NCBI GenBank assembly: GCA_017933995.1
Contig: JAGBKI010000026.1
Location: forward strand, 1-45,314
From: Bacteroidaceae bacterium
Lineage (GTDB): Bacteria > Bacteroidota > Bacteroidia > Bacteroidales > Bacteroidaceae
Direction of reading: 5' to 3'
DNA: 45,314 nt
The position numbers were made by a program, and so were the translations under genes. The notes beneath the pieces were generated by a model, which had not been told where the DNA came from, made no database searches, and saw only the letters and a list, made by a program, of their open reading frames with translations. Shown in pieces: positions 38,476 to 45,314 of the stretch. How positions within the stretch are numbered: position 1 is the first letter of the stretch; the number at the start of each line of letters is the position of its first letter.

Positions 38476-38591
38476 TGTGTGTACAGAGACTTTTTGTCAG
38501 ACATCGACAGTCTTTTGTCGGACATAACTTCTTCTAAAGTTCCTCAAGGTAGAATTTCTACTGATTCTGGAGGGGCTTTTTTATAACAAGG

Positions 38592-38630
38592 AAAAAGCGA
38601 CACAAGACATCTGTTTGTCTCGTGTCGCTT
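38592..38630 (-). terminator. Terminator of tRNA-Lys
   Basis: On the minus strand, AAGCGACACGAGACA, a short loop and TGTCTTGTGTCGCTT, then TTT, 13 nt after the tRNA. Confidence 0.85.
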
Positions 38631-38642
38631 ATGTGCGTGCTG

Positions 38643-38715
38643 TGATCCGTTTGGGGCTCGAACCCAAGACCCCAACATTAAAAGTGTTGTGCTCTACCAA
38701 CTGAGCTAACGGATC
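38643..38715 (-). tRNA. tRNA-Lys (anticodon TTT)
   Basis: 73 nt. Acceptor stem GATCCGT / ACGGATC (7 bp), D-arm GCTC..GAGC, anticodon stem-loop CAACA-CTTTTAA-TGTTG with anticodon TTT, T-arm TTGGG-TTCGAGC-CCCAA, and discriminator A. CCA is not encoded. Own -7 box at 38747-38754 and terminator. Confidence 0.97.
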
Positions 38716-38746
38716 TGCGCGCTGCCATCGTAGCGGATTGCGGGTG

Positions 38747-38754
38747 CAAAAGTA
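38747..38754 (-). promoter_or_regulatory. -7 box TACTTTTG of tRNA-Lys
   Basis: TACTTTTG on the minus strand, 31 nt upstream of the tRNA 5' end. Confidence 0.65.
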
Positions 38755-38828
38755 CGCTTTTCTGCAAAACCTGCAAGGCTTTTGCTGTTTTTTAAGCCGA
38801 TTTGTTTGTCTGTGCGCGAATCTTGCCG

Positions 38829-38836
38829 TAATTTTG
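38829..38836 (+). promoter_or_regulatory. -7 box TAATTTTG, possible tRNA-Thr promoter
   Basis: TAATTTTG lies 119 nt before the tRNA-Thr 5' end. That distance is long, so the assignment is uncertain. A minus-strand TACCTTTG lies at 38909-38916 with no gene of its own. Confidence 0.35.
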
Positions 38837-38955
38837 CAGCGAATTTGAGAAACACGGGTAAGTGCTGCACGGCCAGCTCCCTTCGAATCCTCCAGGGCTT
38901 GACCGCAGCAAAGGTAGTTGGTTGTAGCGGCGCGATGCAGTTAGCTTACCCACCC

Positions 38956-39029
38956 GCCTCTTTAGCTCAGTTGGCCAGAGCACGTGATTTGTAATCTCGG
39001 GGTCGTTGGTTCGAATCCGACAAGAGGCT
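38956..39029 (+). tRNA. tRNA-Thr (anticodon TGT)
   Basis: 74 nt. Acceptor stem GCCTCTT / AAGAGGC, D-arm GCTC..GAGC, anticodon loop TTTGTAA with anticodon TGT between CGTGA and TCTCG (one T-T mismatch), T-arm GTTGG-TTCGAAT-CCGAC, discriminator T. CCA is not encoded. Adjacent to, and divergent from, tRNA-Lys. Confidence 0.95.
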
Positions 39030-39037
39030 CACAAAGA

Positions 39038-39089
39038 GAAAGACACTCCCAAGCCGGAATTACCGACAAGCGGAGTGTCTTTCGCTTTT
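39038..39089. terminator. Terminator between tRNA-Thr and panD
   Basis: Twelve-bp perfect stem GAAAGACACTCC (39038-39049) and GGAGTGTCTTTC (39072-39083), then GCTTTTT. The left flank is A-rich, so it also suits the minus-strand panD transcript. Confidence 0.85.
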
Positions 39090-39111
39090 TGTTTGTGGCT
39101 TCCTGGTTCTT

Positions 39112-39456
39112 TTACAGCAGGTTCTTTTCGTCGGGGAAGACGATGCTCGGGCGGTGTTCCTTGGCTTCTTCGGGCGTCATGAGGGCATAGGCCATGATTA
39201 TAACCTCGTCGCCCACCTGAAAGCGACGGGCTGCGGCACCGTTGAGGCAGATGCAGCCGCTTCCGCGCTCGCCTTCGATTACATAGGTCTCAATGCGCTC
39301 GCCGTTGCAGTTGTTTGTGACGTGTACGTGCTCGCCCGCCACGATTCCTGTAGCCTCCATCAGCGCTGCGTCAATGGTTATGCTGCCCATGTAGTGCAGG
39401 TTGGCCTCGGTCACGGTGGCGCAGTGTATTTTCGATTTGAGAATGCTCAGCAGCAT
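39112..39456 (-). CDS. panD: Aspartate 1-decarboxylase (pyruvoyl enzyme)
   Basis: 114 residues, usual proenzyme length. It makes beta-alanine from aspartate for pantothenate synthesis. [29 protein letters not shown] includes K9 and the self-cleavage site G24-S25, which generates the pyruvoyl group. [30 protein letters not shown] is also typical. It lies 11 nt after the panC stop, so the two form an operon. It terminates at the hairpin shared with tRNA-Thr. Confidence 0.97.
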   Translation of the reverse strand: MLLSILKSKIHCATVTEANLHYMGSITIDAALMEATGIVAGEHVHVTNNCNGERIETYVIEGERGSGCICLNGAAARRFQVGDEVIIMAYALMTPEEAKEHRPSIVFPDEKNLL

Positions 39457-39467
39457 GTTGCTCTTTA

Positions 39468-40319
39468 TTATTTATAACGTATGTTGTCAATGAGCCGCAC
39501 GGGGCGACTGCCGCAATACACTGTGATGCAGCCGACGATTCCTTTGGCACTTTCCCAATCGGCGACAGGCTGTAGCGTGTCGCTGTCCACGATCTGGTAA
39601 TATTCTGTGCGCAGCCCTGCTGTGGTATCTATGGTTTCGACGACACGCGCCTCCACTTCGGCCACTTTGGCACCGCTCTTCTTCCAGCCTATGCTTTCGG
39701 ACAATGTGCGCGAGATGGTTGCAGCCGTGGCGCGTTCGGATGCAGTGAGGAGCTGGTTGCGGCTGCTCAGAGCCAAACCGCTCTCTTCGCGCACGATGGG
39801 GCAGGCCACGATGTCCACGCCCAGCCGCAAATCGCGTGTCATGGCACGCACTACGGCTATTTGCTGGAAATCTTTTTCGCCGAAATAGGCGCGTTCGGGT
39901 TGCACGTATTGGAAAAGTTTGCTCACAACCTGACAGACGCCATTGAAATGGCCCGGACGCCGTGCGCCTTCCATCACGGTGTCGACGGGAGGGTAGCTGA
40001 ACTGGCGCGTGTCGGGTTCGGGATAAACCTCTTCTACGGTCGGGGCGAACACAACGTGTGCCCCGATGCTTCGCAGCAGTGTGCAGTCGGCCTCCAAGTC
40101 GCGGGGATAGCTGGCCAAGTCGTTCTTGTCGTTGAATTGTGTGGGGTTGACGAAAACGCTCACCACACAGATGTCGTTTTCGGCCACACAGCGTGTGACC
40201 AGCGAGGCGTGGCCTGCGTGCAGTGCGCCCATGGTGGGCACGAGACCGACGGTGCGCCCGCCTTGTCGCGCTTCCGAAAGCACTGCTTGCAGTTTGCCGA
40301 CCGTTTCTACGGTTATCAT
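39468..40319 (-). CDS. panC: Pantothenate synthetase
   Basis: 283 residues. It joins pantoate and beta-alanine with ATP, using the beta-alanine made by neighbouring PanD. Motifs: [15 protein letters not shown] (HIGH-like ATP-binding site), [21 protein letters not shown] (the KDxQQ signature), and [18 protein letters not shown] (KMSKS-like). Start ATG 40319 gives [14 protein letters not shown]. Transcribed with panD from a -7 box at 40396-40403, divergent from the GT5-like gene, an order I recall from Bacteroidales. Confidence 0.98.
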   Translation of the reverse strand: MITVETVGKLQAVLSEARQGGRTVGLVPTMGALHAGHASLVTRCVAENDICVVSVFVNPTQFNDKNDLASYPRDLEADCTLLRSIGAHVVFAPTVEEVYPEPDTRQFSYPPVDTVMEGARRPGHFNGVCQVVSKLFQYVQPERAYFGEKDFQQIAVVRAMTRDLRLGVDIVACPIVREESGLALSSRNQLLTASERATAATISRTLSESIGWKKSGAKVAEVEARVVETIDTTAGLRTEYYQIVDSDTLQPVADWESAKGIVGCITVYCGSRPVRLIDNIRYK

Positions 40320-40395
40320 TTTCGAGTGGGTTTAACGCTGGGAAAAACGGTGTTGTTCGCGCCCCTTTCTTACCAGCCTAAACATAAATTTCGCG

Positions 40396-40403
40396 CAAAA
40401 GTA
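40396..40403 (-). promoter_or_regulatory. -7 box TACTTTTG for panC-panD
   Basis: TACTTTTG on the minus strand, 77 nt before the panC ATG. Confidence 0.65.
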
Positions 40404-40507
40404 CGGCTTTCCCCGTTCGCAGTCCCATGTTTTGCGCAATAAGTAAGCAAAACGACATAAAAGCCACTGTTTTGACACATATTGTTGTCAGTTTCAAGAA
40501 AAATGCC

Positions 40508-40515
40508 TACATTTG
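40508..40515 (+). promoter_or_regulatory. -7 box TACATTTG for the GT5-like gene
   Basis: TACATTTG with ATTGTTG about 19 bp upstream (40482-40488); 47 nt before ATG 40562. Confidence 0.7.
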
Positions 40516-40561
40516 CACCGCCGCTCCGATAAAGAGGAAACACACAACACAACAACAGCCA

Positions 40562-41371
40562 ATGAAAGCAAAGAAGATACTGTTCATCTGCCAAGAGATG
40601 ATTCCGTATATGGATGCCACCCAAATGGCCTACATCAACCGCCATTTGCCACAGACCGTGCAGACCGAGGGAGCCGAGATACGGATCTTTATGCCGCGCT
40701 GGGGCGTGATTAACGAGCGCCGCAATCAGCTCCACGAGGTTATACGCCTTTCGGGTATGAACATCATCATTAACGAAAGCGACCACCCGCTCATCATCAA
40801 GGTTGCCAGCGTGCCCCAGAGTCGTATGCAGGTCTATTTCATCGACAACGACGATTTCTTCAAGAACCGCCAAGTGCTTTCCGACGCTGAGACGGGCGAA
40901 TACGCCGACAATATGGAGCGTGCCATCTTCTTTGCGCGCGGTGTGCTGGAGACTATACGCAAGCTTTGCTGGATTCCCGACATCATCGTCTGCCAAGGCT
41001 GGGTTGCCAGCTTGGCTCCTTTCATGATTAAGACGGCCTATCGCAATGATCCGCCCTTTGTAAACACCCGTGTGGTCTATCAGGTCGATGCCGTTCGCCC
41101 GCGCCTTGCGCCGCCCGCCGATTTCGAGGACTGCCTGGCCCAGCGTGGCGTAGACTTCGAGGAAGTGAGGGCACGGGGCATTGACCTTACGCAGCCTGAG
41201 GTCTGCATCCGTTTGGCCACCGAGTACAGCGATGCCATCGTTCAGGCCGTCGACGGCGCGATGTCCGAGCTTGTCAAGGCTGCACAGGAGGCAAAGAAGC
41301 CTGTGTTGAAACTCAAAGACATCAAAAAGTTGCGCGAAACGTACACAACGTTCTTCGACACACTCCTTTAA
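40562..41371 (+). CDS. Glycogen/starch synthase N-terminal-domain-like protein (single GT5 Rossmann half)
   Basis: 269 residues from ATG 40562 (MKAKKILFICQEMIPYMDAT); the frame upstream covers the promoter. It resembles the N-terminal half of GT5 glycogen synthases: ICQEMIPYM, IRIFMPRWGVINERRNQLHEV, FIDNDDFFKNR, RAIFFARGVLETIRKL, IIVCQGWVASLAPFMIK. The C-terminal ADP-glucose-binding half of the GT-B fold is absent, so it is probably not a working synthase on its own. Such short proteins, often annotated glycogen synthase, recur in Bacteroidales next to panC and DUF4270 genes, which matches here. It ends 24 nt before the DUF4270 gene's -7 box and runs in the same direction. Confidence 0.85.
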   Translation: MKAKKILFICQEMIPYMDATQMAYINRHLPQTVQTEGAEIRIFMPRWGVINERRNQLHEVIRLSGMNIIINESDHPLIIKVASVPQSRMQVYFIDNDDFFKNRQVLSDAETGEYADNMERAIFFARGVLETIRKLCWIPDIIVCQGWVASLAPFMIKTAYRNDPPFVNTRVVYQVDAVRPRLAPPADFEDCLAQRGVDFEEVRARGIDLTQPEVCIRLATEYSDAIVQAVDGAMSELVKAAQEAKKPVLKLKDIKKLRETYTTFFDTLL

Positions 41372-41395
41372 TGTCGCCGTTTTAATAAAAGTCAC

Positions 41396-41403
41396 TATAT
41401 TTG
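41396..41403 (+). promoter_or_regulatory. -7 box TATATTTG for the DUF4270 gene
   Basis: TATATTTG, 51 nt before ATG 41455. Confidence 0.7.
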
Positions 41404-41454
41404 CAGCGCGTTTGCTTTTAGGAGCAACCGCGCTGTTCTTACATCGTCCCCGAT

Positions 41455-42927
41455 ATGAAAAAAGCCCTTTACGCAGCCTTCGCAGCCCTCCTGCTGCTTG
41501 CCGCTTGCGACGATACCACTGGCGCCGCTGGTGCCGAAGTGATGCCCCAAGCCGACGACGTGGTCACCAGCACGGCCATCTTTAATGCGCCCACGCGCAC
41601 AGTCGCCGCCGACCACGTGCTCATCAACACCCCCCACACCTATCTTGGCTGTATTGTCGACCCTGAGACTGACGCGCTCACGCGCAGTAGCTTTTTGGCG
41701 CAGTACCAAGTGATGGACAACTTCACGATGCCCGCCCAGAGCCTCATGGTGACCGACGCCGATGGCCTCGTGGCCTGCGACTCGTGCGAATTGCGCCTCT
41801 ATTTCTCCTCCTACTACGGCGACTCGCTCACCACGATGAACGTGCGTGTGCGTGAACTTGACCGCGCGAAGGTTATGGAGGAGGGGCAGCATTATTATTC
41901 CGACATCAATCCGTCCGACTACGTTGCCGCCTCGCCCCGCGTGGATCGCACCATTTCCTACAGCATCTACGATCCCACTAACACCACTTCCGTCTCCCTC
42001 GGCAGCGCCTATTACCGTAGCATCCGCCTGCGCTTCCCCGCTGCCTACGGTGCCGAAATCCTTCGCACCTACTATGCGCATCCCGAGTATTTTGCCAGTT
42101 CATACCAGTTCATACGCAATGTCTGCCCGGGGTTCTATGTCGAAAACGTAGGCGGCGTGGGCAGCCTGCTTGATGTGGAGTTCAGCACGCTCGACATCTA
42201 TTACCGCTACCATGCCACCACTTCAGCTGGTACCGATACCACCTACGTTGGTATGGCGCGCGTCGCCGCCACCGAGGAAGTGCTTCAGAACACCAGCGTG
42301 ACCACGCAAATTCCCGACGGACTGCTTGCAGAGAGCAATCCCTACACCCTGCTCAAGTCTCCAGCGGGTGCCTACACCGAGATGACCATTCCCGTTGATG
42401 ACATCTTGGGCGGCGAACACGCCACAGACTCCCTCAACAGCGCCCAGCTGATTCTCGACCGCTACAACGGCGACGAAGCCATAACCAGCCCCTTTGCTCT
42501 TGAGGCCCCGGCCAATGTGCTGATGCTGCCAAAGGCTGATCTCTACACCTTCTTTGAGCAAAGCTATCTGCCCGACAACATCACGTCATTCATGGCCCAA
42601 TACAGCAACGGTGCCTACGCTTTCAACAATATCGCCCTCCTCGTCACTACGCTTCAGGCACGTCGCGACCAGGGCGCAGGTATCACGCCAGCCGACACCG
42701 AAGCGCAGCGCGCCGCCAAGGCAGCCACATACGCTGAGGCCAATCCCGATTGGAACAAGGTCATCATCCTCCCCGTCGACGCCGATTACACCACAGTGAA
42801 AACCGCCTACTCCTCCTCGTCCGTTCTCACCCGTGTGCGCAATGCCCTGACGCTCTCCACCGTCCGCCTGGTCGGCGGCAGCGGAGTCTCCCCCCAAATC
42901 CGCGCAGTCTACAGCCGCTTCAACTGA
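41455..42927 (+). CDS. DUF4270 family lipoprotein
   Basis: 490 residues. Lipoprotein signal MKKALYAAFAALLLLAAC with Cys18. The rest is beta-rich with features I associate with DUF4270: RTVAADHVLINTPHTYLG near the start, CELRLYFSSYYGDSL, and a C-terminal LVGGSGVSPQIRAVYSRF. Usually annotated as an outer-membrane lipoprotein of unknown role in Bacteroidetes. Its position beside panC/panD and the GT5-like gene agrees with that recalled arrangement. Its own -7 box and terminator make it monocistronic. Confidence 0.88.
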   Translation: MKKALYAAFAALLLLAACDDTTGAAGAEVMPQADDVVTSTAIFNAPTRTVAADHVLINTPHTYLGCIVDPETDALTRSSFLAQYQVMDNFTMPAQSLMVTDADGLVACDSCELRLYFSSYYGDSLTTMNVRVRELDRAKVMEEGQHYYSDINPSDYVAASPRVDRTISYSIYDPTNTTSVSLGSAYYRSIRLRFPAAYGAEILRTYYAHPEYFASSYQFIRNVCPGFYVENVGGVGSLLDVEFSTLDIYYRYHATTSAGTDTTYVGMARVAATEEVLQNTSVTTQIPDGLLAESNPYTLLKSPAGAYTEMTIPVDDILGGEHATDSLNSAQLILDRYNGDEAITSPFALEAPANVLMLPKADLYTFFEQSYLPDNITSFMAQYSNGAYAFNNIALLVTTLQARRDQGAGITPADTEAQRAAKAATYAEANPDWNKVIILPVDADYTTVKTAYSSSSVLTRVRNALTLSTVRLVGGSGVSPQIRAVYSRFN

Positions 42928-42953
42928 CCGCTGCATCCCATCGTTTTATTACA

Positions 42954-43005
42954 AATCCCTTTGGCGTTGGAATCGTATTCCCTTGATTCCAAAGCCAAAG
43001 GGATT
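42954..43005 (+). terminator. Terminator of the DUF4270 gene
   Basis: Arms starting AATCCCTTTGGC (42954-42965) and ending GCCAAAGGGATT (to 43005), with an inner TTGGAATC / GATTCCAA extension; 27 nt after the stop. Confidence 0.8.
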
Positions 43006-43078
43006 CTGTTTGCGTAAAACCCGGCGCCAGCACGAGCCCTCCCGCAATTTCCCCATCCTGTCGCCCAAAGGCAGCATT

Positions 43079-43103
43079 CCTGTTGGCTCTTAATTCCTGC
43101 GAT
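43079..43103. repeat. Possible remnant of the AAATTAAGCC hairpin element
   Basis: TTCCTGTTGGCTCTTAATTC matches the sequence leading into the 96-nt element at 24562-24657, but the palindromic part is missing. The remaining bases of the 42928-43413 spacer (43006-43078, 43104-43295) show nothing I can assign. Confidence 0.4.
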
Positions 43104-43295
43104 AAGGCCATGCAGGGTGTCACGGCACGTTTCTGTTGTGTCGAGCGGGCGTTTCCTGCGTCTGCGACATTCTTATTTGCCACCCCGGTTTGCCAAAAGC
43201 GGAAAAAAAGGCACTTGCAGTAGGAATCCGTGTGCCGAAAAACCGTTAAGGCCGAAACTATTTCCCGAAAAAGTTGGCTGCAAGCCTGTTTTTCG

Positions 43296-43303
43296 TATTT
43301 TTG
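43296..43303 (+). promoter_or_regulatory. -7 box TATTTTTG for pckA
   Basis: TATTTTTG with TTG at 43274-43276, 19 bp upstream, a textbook -33/-7 spacing. The leader is about 100 nt. Confidence 0.75.
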
Positions 43304-43413
43304 CAGCGGTTTTTTTTAGACCGCTCTCCACGTCTCCAGGAAGCGATGCCACCTTGCACCGTCTTGGCAGGAAACGAGCATAACAACAACCAAATTACTT
43401 TTTATAAAACATT

Positions 43414-45027
<1,614 letters not shown>

Positions 45028-45043
45028 CTTCTTTGTTCCTTTA

Positions 45044-45098
45044 TAAAAAGTCCGCCCGCACGCTGCTTGCCATGCAGTGTGTGGGCGGATGCTTTTTA
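45044..45098 (+). terminator. Terminator of pckA
   Basis: Stem TCCGCCCGCACGCTGC (45051-45066) and GCAGTGTGTGGGCGGA (45074-45089) with G-T wobbles, then TGCTTTTT. Confidence 0.9.
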
Positions 45099-45105
45099 TC
45101 AATTC

Positions 45106-45151
45106 AACAATAAACACAGACAGCCCGTGTCGCACTGCAACGTTTATTGTT
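45106..45151. repeat. ACAATAA heptad arms, inverted, after pckA
   Basis: AACAATAAAC (45106-45115) and GTTTATTGTT (45142-45151) pair over 10 bp around a 26-nt spacer. Further related words extend to about 45175 (CTTCTTGTTCAA). Same family as at 3911-3991 and 35626-35665. Confidence 0.7.
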
Positions 45152-45251
45152 TGCTGCTTATGGCTTCTTGTTCAACCCAAATCGGTCATTAGACCAACGG
45201 GTATGTTTTTGTGTTTGTCTTTTTGCAAGATAATGGCTTTTCTTTTGGTGT

Positions 45252-45310
45252 CTTTTGACTGATGCCCGCTCGGCATAGCCCGCTATGCCGTCGCGAACAT
45301 CAGCCAAAAG
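45252..45310. repeat. 59-nt nested hairpin near the right edge
   Basis: Outer arms CTTTTGACTGATG (45252-45264) and CATCAGCCAAAAG (45298-45310) with one mismatch; inner perfect arms CGGCATAG / CTATGCCG (about 45271-45290). It could be a terminator for a gene beyond the edge or another dispersed element. Bases 45176-45251 show no other feature. Confidence 0.6.
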
Positions 45311-45314
45311 CCCC

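Noticed and set aside
38098-38586. Coding frames across the repeat cluster (translations like CAKNCPTLCKKLLYAEQ)
   Set aside because: The peptides follow only from the DNA repeats. Frames exist on both strands and end inside repeats.
38643-39029. tRNA-borne integration site for a mobile island
   Set aside because: I found no integrase, no repeated tRNA 3' end and no island on either side of the tRNA pair.

Overview
The window looks like the chromosome of a high-GC member of the Bacteroidales, most likely Prevotellaceae or a close relative. Four things point there. Nearly every gene is preceded by the Bacteroidetes -7 box TAnnTTTG rather than a TATAAT box, usually without a strong Shine-Dalgarno. 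Several family markers occur: a DUF4270 lipoprotein, a TPR/AraC hybrid, an SpmA-SpmB fusion, a BlaI-M56-outer-membrane-barrel triad, and a YDLQGR-type C-terminus. The gene orders pyrB/pyrI/glyA and panC/panD/GT5-like/DUF4270 are ones I recall from Bacteroidales. Finally, the spacers are full of short palindromic and tandem repeats. Species cannot be named from this sequence.

Layout. 0-2.1 kb: minus-strand SPFH protein (cut by the edge) with a TerB-like zinc-ribbon membrane protein, then a membrane-anchored regulator-like protein. 2.3-3.7 kb: AAA/DUF4143 ATPase behind tandem 23-bp repeats. 4.0-5.9 kb: biosynthetic arginine decarboxylase speA. 6.1-10.9 kb: TPR/AraC sensor-regulator, then a two-gene SH3/WG-repeat exported-protein operon. 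11.0-16.7 kb: glyA, pyrI and pyrB on the minus strand. pyrB and pyrI are separated by about 2.9 kb that holds a candidate structured RNA and two unrecognised plus-strand genes, one with an AT-rich core. 16.8-20.2 kb: rubrerythrin and alaS. 20.4-24.4 kb: large secreted GH20 hexosaminidase. 24.9-29.8 kb: BlaI repressor, M56 sensor protease and outer-membrane barrel protein. 30.1-33.6 kb: LOG-family hydrolase, SpmAB-like membrane protein and polysaccharide flippase. 33.8-34.5 kb: winged-helix protein with a possible nuclease fold. 34.7-38.1 kb: exported hypothetical protein and transglutaminase-thioredoxin protein. 38.1-39.1 kb: repeat cluster, tRNA-Lys(TTT) and tRNA-Thr(TGT). 39.1-42.9 kb: panD and panC, divergent GT5-like protein, DUF4270 lipoprotein. 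43.4-45.0 kb: pckA.

Most genes are ordinary housekeeping or envelope genes: pyrimidine, one-carbon, pantothenate and polyamine synthesis, gluconeogenesis, tRNA charging, oxidative stress, glycan degradation. The unusual layer is between the genes. There are (i) an 84-85 bp repeat whose copy next to each gene supplies that gene's -7 box (speA and the transglutaminase gene); (ii) an 88-96 nt nested hairpin repeat at two distant loci plus a possible remnant; (iii) a 22-bp array of small stem-loops; and (iv) word arrays of 7 or 9 bp, usually arranged as two inverted arms around a unique spacer, sitting at gene junctions and twice inside reading frames. Together with the candidate RNA between pyrB and pyrI, these are the best leads for something undescribed.

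All calls come from reading the sequence and recalling family motifs. No database search, folding program or alignment was run.
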